A DNA stretch of 64,000 nucleotides, taken from contig JAKSLJ010000003.1 in NCBI GenBank assembly GCA_024401275.1, positions 89,671 through 153,670 of the forward strand, given 5' to 3'. How positions within the stretch are numbered: the first letter of the stretch is position 1; every line of letters begins with the position of its first letter. Positions 1-8,053 of the stretch are shown here, one piece after another. The notes under the pieces were generated by a model. It searched no databases and had not been told where the DNA came from. It saw nothing but the letters and a program-made list of their open reading frames with translations. Made by a program: the position numbers and the translations under genes. The DNA comes from Bacteroidaceae bacterium (GTDB taxonomy: Bacteria; Bacteroidota; Bacteroidia; Bacteroidales; Bacteroidaceae).

Positions 1-1
1 C

Positions 2-706
2 TGTATGCTCAATAGCCTTGTTGGTGCAGCAGACATGCGTAAGGCTGTTGAGACAATCTGGAAGCGCGACAAAAGCGCATTCAACGTTATGGACATTCTT
101 ATCGCAGTTCGTAGCGAAGGCAAGAAGAAAGTTCTGAACTCACTTGGTGAATGTGTTGTTCTCGACACTCTTTTCACATCTATTGATGGCGTGATGGAGT
201 ATCTTGACAACACAGGACTTACAAAGGTTTTCCAACAGCAAAAGATAAAAGACCTTGTCGATTACGTCTTTGGTATAGAAACAGGGCTTGATACGAATGC
301 AAGAAAGAATCGTAGTGGTCATGTAATGGAAGGCATGGTTGCACGTATTTTCGACAAAGCTGGTGTGAAGTACCGCCAAGAGGTTTATTCAAGCGAATGG
401 TCTTCTATTTCAAGAGTCTTAGGCGATGACGAAAAGCGTTTTGACTTTGTGGTTAAGTCAAAGGATAAGACCTATCTCATAGAAGTTAATTTCTATAGTG
501 GTGGTGGTTCAAAACTTAACGAGGTTGCACGTTCTTACTCCGATATTGCTCCTAAAATCAATTCTGTTCCAGGTTTTGAATTTGTATGGATAACAGATGG
601 AATTGGATGGAAGAGCGCAAAGAACAAGCTGCAAGAGGCTTATAGTATAATCCCAAGCATTTATAATCTTACTAACATAGTAGAATTTATAAATTCCGTT
701 AGATAA
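2..706 (+). CDS. DpnII-type restriction endonuclease (GATC), 5' end cut by window
   Basis: The frame is open to the left edge, so the N-terminus lies outside the window. The visible 233 residues from the first internal Met resemble the C-terminal four fifths of the DpnII family (about 290 residues), type II nucleases that cut unmethylated GATC. Supporting motifs are LNSLVG near the start, RKNRSGHVMEG at about 100-110 (Glu109), and FDF (Asp147) followed by YLIEVNFYSGGGSKLNE (Glu160), the PD-(D/E)xK-like core. It sits 2 bp upstream of the next gene in the same direction, so all four genes to 3698 are probably one operon. A Dam-type methyltransferase just left of the window is expected but not seen. 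The sequence is AT-rich compared with the core genes, which suggests transfer. Family assignment is good; specificity is inferred. Confidence 0.82.
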   Translation, partial: CMLNSLVGAADMRKAVETIWKRDKSAFNVMDILIAVRSEGKKKVLNSLGECVVLDTLFTSIDGVMEYLDNTGLTKVFQQQKIKDLVDYVFGIETGLDTNARKNRSGHVMEGMVARIFDKAGVKYRQEVYSSEWSSISRVLGDDEKRFDFVVKSKDKTYLIEVNFYSGGGSKLNEVARSYSDIAPKINSVPGFEFVWITDGIGWKSAKNKLQEAYSIIPSIYNLTNIVEFINSVR

Positions 707-708
707 CC

Positions 709-2037
709 ATGCAAGAATTTGTGAACTTTTGCAATTCCATAAGAGATTTGGTCGAGTCGCACCCTCAAATGAATATTGAAGGAGCGAGACAGATTGTATG
801 TGCCATAAATAACTATTTGTACACGACCCATCCAAACATCGGTACAATAGAAAAGCTTGGAACAACATTTGATTATTTTTCTGACTTCCATAAGTTCTGG
901 CATAATCATCATGAAGAAATTCTTGGTTGTACAATTGACGATGTGAATTGTGAAAAAATTGCAGATTCGCTTCATGATGTTTATTTATCAACACAAGGTG
1001 CTGCATTTAATTCCGTTTGGGATACTTGTGGATTATCCAATGAGCAAGTATGCAGAATTCGACTCCTAACAGCAAATCAGGATTTCAGAGGTTCGAGAAA
1101 TTTTTATGATTTAGCGAATGTTTTTGAAAGCGATAATACAATTTTTGATGAAAATAATATCAAAGAAGAGCCACAAGATTTCCTCCGTTCTATTGATGTG
1201 GGTGGTTTGTCTCAAAACGACAAGCGCATTAACTATGCTAAAAACATTGCAGATTTCTTACTCTCTCATAACTGTTCACCCTACGAACTTATAGACAAGT
1301 ATGATAGGGATATATTTGCCTTAAGGAATGCTTTGATTGCATGTAATGCTGGCTATGGTAATAAAAAGGCAGACATGTTCGTCAGAGACATGGTTGTCTT
1401 AGGAATTTGGACAGGTGTGACTGGTTTTGAAAAAATCAATGTTGCAAGTGATGTCAATACAATAAAAGTGGCATTAAGAACTGGTATAATCAAAACCGAG
1501 ATTCCTCTTGTATCGAGTTTCCTTGATATTTTTTGCTATCAGTATGGTTATATAGACGACATGAATGCTAAGGCATGGAGAAGGGTATGGGAGATTTGGA
1601 TATACAAATATCCAGAAGATCAAATATCAAGCCCTTGTTTATTGGATTACTTTGTTTATAATGTAATTGGAAGGCAATTCTGTCGCGAAAGCTTGAGCAT
1701 TTTCCGTGGTAATAATTGCGGTCACATTTTTAGATGGCATTCTGGTGTGAATAAAACCTGTCAAACTTGTCATACACAAGGTATTAGAAGACAACCTGCA
1801 TCTGTAATAAATAAAGTAATGCCTTGTTGCGATGATGAAGGGTTTGTTGCAATTCTATGGACTGATTATGTAAAGTCATTACCAGAAGACCAAAAGATTC
1901 GCAGATGCCCATTTGTTGATATTTGTGCAGACAAGAAGCATATGATGCCTCCAAAATCAATAAGCATTATGGGGCAAACTGGTTGGCGATCAGCTTATAG
2001 CATAGAAGGAGAAGGTGGTGGAGGCTTAATGGCATAA
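709..2037 (+). CDS. Helix-hairpin-helix DNA glycosylase-like protein in the GATC restriction operon
   Basis: 442 residues, not a standard component of DpnII systems. Residues 205-260 look like the HhH-GPD core of base-excision glycosylases. The hairpin is GYGNKKADMF (215-224); its Lys219 lines up with the lyase lysine of the endonuclease III type (GVGRK). It is followed by ASDVNT, whose Asp248 is a candidate catalytic aspartate. The gap between the two is about 29 residues, longer than the usual 18-19. The C-terminal third has scattered cysteines (337, 351, 354, 373, 374, 400, 406), including CxxC at 351-354, possibly a metal or Fe-S site. The last residues are Gly-rich. The gene lies 2 bp after the DpnII-type gene and 33 bp before the MutH-type gene. 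A repair or restriction-related glycosylase role is inference; the fold call is moderate. Confidence 0.5.
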   Translation: MQEFVNFCNSIRDLVESHPQMNIEGARQIVCAINNYLYTTHPNIGTIEKLGTTFDYFSDFHKFWHNHHEEILGCTIDDVNCEKIADSLHDVYLSTQGAAFNSVWDTCGLSNEQVCRIRLLTANQDFRGSRNFYDLANVFESDNTIFDENNIKEEPQDFLRSIDVGGLSQNDKRINYAKNIADFLLSHNCSPYELIDKYDRDIFALRNALIACNAGYGNKKADMFVRDMVVLGIWTGVTGFEKINVASDVNTIKVALRTGIIKTEIPLVSSFLDIFCYQYGYIDDMNAKAWRRVWEIWIYKYPEDQISSPCLLDYFVYNVIGRQFCRESLSIFRGNNCGHIFRWHSGVNKTCQTCHTQGIRRQPASVINKVMPCCDDEGFVAILWTDYVKSLPEDQKIRRCPFVDICADKKHMMPPKSISIMGQTGWRSAYSIEGEGGGGLMA

Positions 2038-2070
2038 AAATATAAATAAGTACATTTAAATAGAATCAAT

Positions 2071-2775
2071 ATGATAAGTAGTAAGGTTATAGAAGTTCTT
2101 ACTCCACTTTTTAATATAGTGACTAACGCAAAAGGTAAGACTATACGCCAGATAAAAGACGAATTGTTTATAGGCGATAAATGTAAGATGAAGAAAGGTG
2201 CTTCTGGTCTTATTGTTGAAAACCTACTTGGTGTAGAAAACAATAACCGAGACGAAGCCGACCTTCCTCAGATAGGATGTGAGATTAAGATTCTTCCTTT
2301 GCAGAAGAACAGGGATGGTTCTATTAAGGCAAAGGAACCTACAGCTATTCAGATGATTAATTATTGTGAGGTAGCAAAAGAAACATGGGAAACTGCAAAA
2401 CTACGCAGCAAGATTAATTTAACTTTTTGGGTTGTATATCTGGCCAAAGAGAATGGTACTTCAAAGGCTCAAGATGATTATGTTATAGTTGACTATTTCC
2501 TTGACCATCCTTCGGATGTTCAAAACGGAGTTTTCAAAACAGATTGGGAAGAAATTCAGTCTTACATAAAGCGAGGTGATGCAGATAAATTATCTTGTAG
2601 CATGGGTACTTATCTTGAACCTAAAACCAAAGGCGCAAACAATCAAGATGAAACAGACGCTCCTGACGGAAAGGGTGGTTTAACTCGTGCACGTCGTAGA
2701 GCTTTCTACTACAAGAAGAATTACACCAATACACAGATTATTCCTAATTTGGATTTATCAGCTATTAAAAAGTGA
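2071..2775 (+). CDS. MutH/Sau3AI-family restriction endonuclease (GATC)
   Basis: 234 residues, the size of MutH (229). The four MutH catalytic residues are present with exactly the E. coli MutH spacing: Glu50, Asp64, Glu71 and Lys73, in VENLLG ... EADLPQIGCEIKIL (MutH E56, D70, E77, K79). Sau3AI and MutH both act at GATC. Being single-domain, it resembles MutH more than the two-domain Sau3AI, but its position inside a methyltransferase/nuclease operon argues for restriction rather than mismatch repair. The stop codon overlaps the GTG start of the methyltransferase (GTGA at 2772-2775), implying translational coupling. With the upstream DpnII-type protein, this gives two unrelated nucleases predicted to share one target. 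Confidence 0.8.
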   Translation: MISSKVIEVLTPLFNIVTNAKGKTIRQIKDELFIGDKCKMKKGASGLIVENLLGVENNNRDEADLPQIGCEIKILPLQKNRDGSIKAKEPTAIQMINYCEVAKETWETAKLRSKINLTFWVVYLAKENGTSKAQDDYVIVDYFLDHPSDVQNGVFKTDWEEIQSYIKRGDADKLSCSMGTYLEPKTKGANNQDETDAPDGKGGLTRARRRAFYYKKNYTNTQIIPNLDLSAIKK

Positions 2776-3698
2776 TACAAACATATTACAAGTCATCCAA
2801 CAACGATTTCCTCCTTGCTCACGGAGATACGTTTCAGTTGCTAAAAGATTTTAGCTTCAAGTTCGACATGATATTTGCCGATCCTCCTTACTTCCTCTCC
2901 AATGGTGGCATAAGCCTACAGAGCGGGAAGGTGGTTTGCGTGGATAAAGGCGAATGGGACAAGGGGAAGAGTCCCGAAGAAATGAAGGATTTCAACATGG
3001 AGTGGCTCGGATTGTGCCGCGACAAGTTGAAGGATAATGGCACTATCTGGATTTCGGGAACGTATCATAACATTTTCTCCGTAGCTAACTGCCTCACGGA
3101 ACTTGGCTACAAGATTCTGAACGTGATAACATGGCAGAAGACTAATCCACCTGTAAATATCTCTTGCCGTTTCTTTACCTACTCAACGGAGTTCATCATC
3201 TGGGCTAGGAAGAGCAAGAAAGTTGCTCATAAGTACAACTATGAACTGATGAAGAAACTCAACGACAACAAGCAGATGACTGATGTCTGGCGTTTGCCTG
3301 CCATCGGTCGTTGGGAGAAGTCGTGTGGCAAGCATCCTACGCAGAAACCTCTGTCTGTTCTGACTCGCATAATCCTTGCTTCTACAGATAAAGGCGACTG
3401 GATTCTTGACCCATTCAGCGGAAGCTCAACGACTGGTATTGCCGCTTGTCTGTGCGACCGAAGGTTTGCTGGCATTGAGCAATCGGAAGAGTTCTGCCAA
3501 ATGAGTAAGGCAAGACGCGAAGAACTTGACCAAAAGGGAGTAAAGGCTGACCTGAAGCGACACATTGTTGATTTCAAGGCTTTGGAATCATTTGGGCAGC
3601 TGAACCTCTTTGATGGCGAAGATACCGGAATGGTTTGCGAAGACGAAAGCGCACTCTATGGAATGTTGCCTTTCGACACAAAGCCTTTGAACAAGTAA
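2772..3698 (+). CDS. DpnA-type adenine-N6 DNA methyltransferase
   Basis: 308 residues with the motif order of beta-class N6-adenine methyltransferases: catalytic DPPY at 37-40, target recognition region in the middle, then HPTQKP (188-193) and the AdoMet-binding DPFSGSSTTG (213-222). DpnA of the DpnII system is of this class and also methylates single-stranded GATC, protecting incoming plasmid or transforming DNA. GTG is used as start, overlapping the previous stop by 4 bp; no better ATG is available before the conserved region. Base composition is closer to the rest of the chromosome than that of the three upstream genes, so the operon may be a composite. GATC specificity is inferred from the two neighbouring GATC nucleases. 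Confidence 0.82.
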   Translation: MIQTYYKSSNNDFLLAHGDTFQLLKDFSFKFDMIFADPPYFLSNGGISLQSGKVVCVDKGEWDKGKSPEEMKDFNMEWLGLCRDKLKDNGTIWISGTYHNIFSVANCLTELGYKILNVITWQKTNPPVNISCRFFTYSTEFIIWARKSKKVAHKYNYELMKKLNDNKQMTDVWRLPAIGRWEKSCGKHPTQKPLSVLTRIILASTDKGDWILDPFSGSSTTGIAACLCDRRFAGIEQSEEFCQMSKARREELDQKGVKADLKRHIVDFKALESFGQLNLFDGEDTGMVCEDESALYGMLPFDTKPLNK

Positions 3699-3729
3699 AC
3701 CTTATCATCATCCCCTCCGCATTTCAGTT

Positions 3730-3775
3730 AAACCAGATACGAGAATCGCATATCTGGTTTTACATTTCTCTTTTT
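3730..3775 (+). terminator. Terminator after the GATC restriction operon
   Basis: Perfect 10-bp inverted repeat AAACCAGATA (3730-3739) and TATCTGGTTT (3751-3760) with an 11-nt loop, followed by a T-rich run ending in TTTTTTTG at about 3771-3778. It lies 32 bp after the methyltransferase stop. Confidence 0.7.
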
Positions 3776-4076
3776 TTGTTGGTTTGTTGGTGTTGGTTGG
3801 TGGTTTTGCCATGAACGAGCTGAAGACAAAGGGAATTTTTGTTTGTTTGTTTGCGTTTGTTTGCGTGTTATTCTGAAAGAAATGCGGAATTGTTTTTCCG
3901 AATGGCACTTCGCGGTGGGGATCAACTCGAAGGGCGTCGCAAAACGCGACTCCCCTTTAAACAGGATTCCCATTTTGGGAATGCAGATGCCGGAGCTTCT
4001 CCAAGATTATATGTAGCTCAAAGAAACTGGTAAGAAATAAAAGAAACTTACTTGGCGAAGTAACCCTGCATTATAG

Positions 4077-4115
4077 CCGCCCCTTATCAAGGGGCTCTAA
4101 ATCTTCGAGCAAAAA
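4077..4115. repeat. Dispersed repeat A, copy 1
   Basis: Contains the small palindrome CCCCTTATCAAGGGG (4081-4095) followed by GCTCTAAATCTTCGAGCAAA. A second copy with two or three changes is at 18483-18517, 14 kb away, between cdsA and a TlpA-like gene. The similarity continues loosely into the A-rich flank. Confidence 0.65.
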
Positions 4116-4146
4116 CAAAAAGAAAATTTTTGAGAACAATGACGCT

Positions 4147-4273
4147 CTTGTTGGAAACGACGCCCCATGGCGTCGTTAAACCGCCGCAAAGCAAATCAAA
4201 CAAATCCAACAATCAAACAAATCCGCTCATTAACGACACCAGGGGGCGTCGTTTCCAACAAGCGGCATCTTAA
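4147..4273. mobile_element. MITE-like inverted-repeat element, copy 1
   Basis: 33-bp terminal inverted repeats at 4147-4179 and 4230-4262 (two mismatches), each containing GGAAACGACGCC and each itself partly palindromic (ACGACGCC ... GGCGTCGT). The 50-bp centre is AC-rich and codes for nothing. A related element is at 45512-45622, and both are followed by GGCATCTTAA (4264-4273 and 45613-45622). Neither encodes a transposase. No clear target-site duplication was found by eye. Confidence 0.65.
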
Positions 4274-4403
4274 CTTGGCATTATCATCTCAGTTTCCAAT
4301 TTTTAAGTCGAAATCAAAATGCTTGGCGAAACGCATCGTTTCAAGGCGCAAAACATTTGCTATGGCTTTGCTCAGTTTTTCAGTTCCTCAGTTCCTCATA
4401 TTT

Positions 4404-4829
4404 TTAGTTCCTCAGTTCCTCAATAACTTCTTCAATGTTGCAGCAAACGGCGGAGAACAGTTTGTACATCAGTTCCGGTTCCTGCCTCTCGGGAATGAGT
4501 ACGATGGTCTTTTTTCCCTTGCCCGCAAACCATCCCGCTTCGGTATGAGCTGATCGCCCACATGGGAGCACGAGCACACAAGCGTCGCACGACTCCATCG
4601 CCTCGATGTCGTTCTTGAACTGTCGCTCGGCAAGCGGATGGGTCAGGTTGTCGCGATACTCTTCCGGAGTCCATTCAAGCCATTTCTCGCTGATGTTATA
4701 CCAATGGAAACCCTCATCGCCGGAAGGTGGATTCCTGAAATCATACACATCAAAACCGCTTTCCCGCAGTTTGCTTACCACTTCAGGAAAGTAATTGTTT
4801 CGCCAGGATGATGCAACATATATTTTCAT
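4404..4829 (-). CDS. Nucleoside 2-deoxyribosyltransferase-like protein
   Basis: 141 residues, cytosolic. The N-terminus MKIYVASSWRN and the motif CGRSAHTEAGWFAGKGKKTIV (about 90-110) match the nucleoside 2-deoxyribosyltransferase-like fold, in which the Ser/Glu of SAHTEAG sit in the ribose-binding pocket. Such small family members may hydrolyse or bind nucleotides; the substrate cannot be read from sequence. It is alone between the fusion glycosidase (133 bp upstream on the same strand) and the repeat-rich gap. The C-terminal EELRN is encoded by a GAGGAACT repeat that recurs just past the stop codon, so the end of the gene has probably shifted by tandem duplication. Confidence 0.6.
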   Translation of the reverse strand: MKIYVASSWRNNYFPEVVSKLRESGFDVYDFRNPPSGDEGFHWYNISEKWLEWTPEEYRDNLTHPLAERQFKNDIEAMESCDACVLVLPCGRSAHTEAGWFAGKGKKTIVLIPERQEPELMYKLFSAVCCNIEEVIEELRN

Positions 4830-4910
4830 ACTTTCAAAGCTTTTTTAGATAAGATAAAAATTTTGCGCAATTGCCATTCGGAAGTATGAGTCTTCATTTT
4901 TTTCCGCATA

Positions 4911-4940
4911 AACGCAAACAAACGCAAACAAACAAACAAC
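4911..4940. repeat. CAAA/CAAACG tract
   Basis: Run of CAAA units with interspersed CGCAAA in the gap between two minus-strand genes. Similar tracts occur at 3838-3865 (opposite strand) and 14447-14480. Confidence 0.6.
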
Positions 4941-4961
4941 TTCAGCTAGCACTATGGTGCA

Positions 4962-7900
4962 TTACTCGCAGATGATTGTGACGAAACTTTCTGCCGGCAT
5001 GAAGATTTCTGCCTTTCCGTCGGCAATGGCAATCTGCTGCGCCTCGGCATGTTGAATGGAGTTCGTGATGTAAGCTGTTGCCTTCGTTGCTGATAGAGGA
5101 AGTCCGGTTACCTCTGCCATGCACGACGCGCCGTTGTTGACGATATGAACGGCTGCCTCGCCTTTCACGGTATTGCTCATCGCCGCAGCGTTTATGTTGT
5201 CCTTGCTGACACTGACAGGGATGGCAAAGGCGTTGGCAGGAGTCATGGCAAGCTGCTTGAGATTGAAGAAGCGCTGTGTAGGTCGCAGCGGACCGTCCTC
5301 GCCCAGAACCCCCTCGCCATAGAGAAGAGAGTAGTCGGCAGTGAGCTGCCACTGGAGTATGCTCAGCGGTTGGCAGATGCTGCACAGGCGGGTGTAGAGG
5401 TTTATCTCGTAGAGTGCGAAAGTGGATTCCTTGAAGATGCCCGGATAACGCCACGCAGCAGCATCGGTGCTACCTTCACCAACGATCAGCGGCACATTGA
5501 TGCTTCGGGCTGCATCACGCCATCCGCGAAGAGTCTCGTCGTCGCAGCCACGCCATGAATGGAAGGAAACGGCACCAATGTACTTGTGGGCATCCTTATC
5601 CTTGAGGGCAGGCTGGATGAAACTGATGGATGTGGCATCGGAATTGTCGCCGAGGAGCATCTTGCAAGCGAGACCTTCGGCAGCAAGTCGTGCGCCAAAC
5701 TCCTTGATGAAGTCGCAATGTTCCTGTGGAGTGTGAAGCACATCGATGCCGATGTCAGACTCATTGAAAGAGAAGTAGTCAACATCGACGCCATGCTCTT
5801 CCTTCATGAACTTGATGTAGGAGAGGAGCGAGTCGTAGATGCGGTCTTTCATCTCTGGTTTCAGGCGCAAAGCGGCAACGCCCGGACGCTGTCTCTCCGT
5901 GCTAACAAGCGCCCATTCTGGTGGGAACCAGCAACTCAAGACTACCGGCATACCGATACGCTTCAGGCGCTTTGCCATCTCGATGCTTGCCTTGACACGC
6001 TCATTTGCAACGCCTTCCTTATCCCATAATGCCCATGGAAGTTCCACGCGACCGAAGGCTACACGGAGATTGTCCAAGCAATAGTCGATGACCATCGGGT
6101 CGCGAGCAGGATTCTGTATGCGGAAGTTTCCACCGAAACCGTCAAAACGAGAGCCTGGATGAGCCATGTCGAGAGAGATGCGGGCTGTCTCATGATGCTG
6201 AGTGCCAGCGGTTTTCAGTACGGCAGAGAGAGAAGCCGACTGTCCTTTCTGCAAGGTGTTGAGCAAAGTGACATAGAGAACCTTGTTGCCATTCTCCTCA
6301 CGAACGAAAGATTTCACTGCCTTGTCAAATTCAAGCGAAAGATTGCGCTCAGCGGAAGAGACGGAAACCTTCTTGCCCGAAGCCTTTATCTTTGCTGCGG
6401 AATAGTATTTCGGTGCAAGCTCCATGCAGAAATAAGCACCTTCCTGAAGAGTGCTGTCGGCAGTGGCTTGCCATGAAAGCCTTACCGTGTTCTTATCTAC
6501 ATCGGTAACCTCCTGATGGAAATGAGCGCCATGGAGCGGAATGTCAACAATCTGCGTCTGTCCGTCGCGACGGTATCTCACATTGTTCTGAGCCTCACGA
6601 GCAGTGCTTTCCATTGGTTTGCCTGGATTGCCCACACGGAGAGTGGACTCGAAATCAATGAGTTCGCCATCCATCCTGACGCCAGTGATATTGCTCCACG
6701 CCATGACTTCCGAATGAACAGCCTGAGGCTTGAGGCGATTGACTATCTCGAAGCCCATGCGACTGTTGTGGTAAGGACAGTTCCAAAGACTTCCCTTCGG
6801 CTCCTTCTTCTGCACCTCGCCGCTGGCAGAGATGTAGTGATGCCATTCGCCGTTCTCGCGATCTATGAAGTTATCCCTCACAAACTGCCATATCTTAGCC
6901 GCCTGATCGAGATACTTCTGCTTGCCCGTAATCTGCCAAGCATTGACACAGCCCACGATGGATTCACACTGTGGCCACCACGAAAGTCTGCGCTGCAAGC
7001 CCTTTGAGTTCTTTTCGTAGATCATCGAACCGTCGGGATTCGTGCCTTCTGCCAGCGCAACATCAACCATTCTGACCGACTGCTTGCCAACGGTCTGTAT
7101 CAGAGCCTCGTCGCCCAAGGCTTCCGCTGCCTCGTAAAGCAGCCAAGAGGTCTCGATGTCGTGGCCGTAGGAATCAACCTTGTCGAGTTCCTGCCAAGCG
7201 TCGTTGCAGAAAAGGCGGAGATGACCAGTCTGCGGATTGTAAAGTCTGTCGGAAGAAGAGAGGATCGTGATGAGGACGCGGATGTCATTCTCCAACTGCT
7301 TGTCGTGCCAAACCTTGTAAAGATTCGTGAAAGCCTCCAGCAGATGGATATGGGTGTTCATGGTCTTCGTGGCACCTGCGTGGTCATCGACGCCATTGGC
7401 AACGGTGGAAGAATAGTCGCGCGACATTACCTCCCTATAGCCGCCGTTTTGCTTATCCTTAACCTTCTCATTCAGAGTGCGATACAAGGAAATGGCAGCT
7501 TCAAGGCTCTGCTTGTTTCCCGTAGCACGGAAATGCTCTGAAAGTCCATAGATGCCGAAAGCCGCAGCGTATGTCTGCTTCGTGCCGTCAAGCATTGCGC
7601 CTTCCGGATTCAGCGTCCAAAAGACACCGCCGTAGCGCTTGTCGATGAAGTGCTGGATGTAGTATTGCTGGATCTTGTCGGCATAATCCTTGTGTGCGGC
7701 AATGCTGTAGTTGCGATAAGCCGCAGAGAATGTCCAAAGGATTCTGGCTCCCAACACAGCACCCTTCGGCGCCTGTTCATTGGCAACGCCATTATAGGCA
7801 ATCAAGCCATTGAAACCGCCGTAAGCATCAGGCGATTTTCCCAACCAATAAGGGAGAATATTTGTGAGCAGGTCGTGCTCAATCTCACTGCGTAGCGCAT

Positions 7901-8018
7901 CCACATTCCGCGATTCCTGCGTTACACCATTGTGCTTCATGGCATCAGCCATCGCTCCATTCGGCATGGCGAGAAGCACGGAAAGTATAAGGGTTAGTTT
8001 GAAAAAAACAAGTTTCAT
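4962..8018 (-). CDS. Secreted cellobiose/mannobiose 2-epimerase fused to a GH30-like glycoside hydrolase
   Basis: 1018 residues with a signal peptide (1-25). Residues 40-430 match the AGE/cellobiose 2-epimerase family, which interconverts the reducing-end glucose and mannose of disaccharides: GGFNG (67-71), TYAAAFGIYGLSEH (149-162), MNTHIHLLEAFTNLY (220-234), GHDIETSWLL (285-294) and WWPQ (347-350). Residues 435-610 form a beta-rich linker or binding domain. Residues 615-1018 look like a clan GH-A hydrolase near GH30: FDGFGGNF (625-632), proposed acid/base NE at 752-753 (FNESD), proposed nucleophile Glu848 (GEGS), and a C-terminal beta domain. Free epimerases of this family are usually cytosolic and about 400 residues long; an exported one fused to a glycosidase is unusual. 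A mannan or glucan substrate is only inferred. Start supported by the signal peptide. Confidence 0.72.
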   Translation of the reverse strand: MKLVFFKLTLILSVLLAMPNGAMADAMKHNGVTQESRNVDALRSEIEHDLLTNILPYWLGKSPDAYGGFNGLIAYNGVANEQAPKGAVLGARILWTFSAAYRNYSIAAHKDYADKIQQYYIQHFIDKRYGGVFWTLNPEGAMLDGTKQTYAAAFGIYGLSEHFRATGNKQSLEAAISLYRTLNEKVKDKQNGGYREVMSRDYSSTVANGVDDHAGATKTMNTHIHLLEAFTNLYKVWHDKQLENDIRVLITILSSSDRLYNPQTGHLRLFCNDAWQELDKVDSYGHDIETSWLLYEAAEALGDEALIQTVGKQSVRMVDVALAEGTNPDGSMIYEKNSKGLQRRLSWWPQCESIVGCVNAWQITGKQKYLDQAAKIWQFVRDNFIDRENGEWHHYISASGEVQKKEPKGSLWNCPYHNSRMGFEIVNRLKPQAVHSEVMAWSNITGVRMDGELIDFESTLRVGNPGKPMESTAREAQNNVRYRRDGQTQIVDIPLHGAHFHQEVTDVDKNTVRLSWQATADSTLQEGAYFCMELAPKYYSAAKIKASGKKVSVSSAERNLSLEFDKAVKSFVREENGNKVLYVTLLNTLQKGQSASLSAVLKTAGTQHHETARISLDMAHPGSRFDGFGGNFRIQNPARDPMVIDYCLDNLRVAFGRVELPWALWDKEGVANERVKASIEMAKRLKRIGMPVVLSCWFPPEWALVSTERQRPGVAALRLKPEMKDRIYDSLLSYIKFMKEEHGVDVDYFSFNESDIGIDVLHTPQEHCDFIKEFGARLAAEGLACKMLLGDNSDATSISFIQPALKDKDAHKYIGAVSFHSWRGCDDETLRGWRDAARSINVPLIVGEGSTDAAAWRYPGIFKESTFALYEINLYTRLCSICQPLSILQWQLTADYSLLYGEGVLGEDGPLRPTQRFFNLKQLAMTPANAFAIPVSVSKDNINAAAMSNTVKGEAAVHIVNNGASCMAEVTGLPLSATKATAYITNSIQHAEAQQIAIADGKAEIFMPAESFVTIICE

Positions 8019-8053
8019 GAATTATTTTTGGTTAGTATGAAATTGGGTTATGA

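Larger units (their letters stand above)
3776..4403. other. Gene-free stretch with repeats
   Basis: No convincing coding sequence on either strand. The stretch holds a GT-rich tract with TTTG repeats (3838-3865), one copy of a dispersed CTTATCAAGGGG-type repeat (4077-4115), a MITE-like element (4147-4273), and GTTCCTCA repeats next to the following gene (4382-4423). It looks like a landing site for small repeats at the edge of the restriction island. Confidence 0.6.

Noticed and set aside
4432-4674. Arg-rich frame overlapping the deoxyribosyltransferase-like gene
   Set aside because: Shadow in another frame of the same strand, with no start signal.
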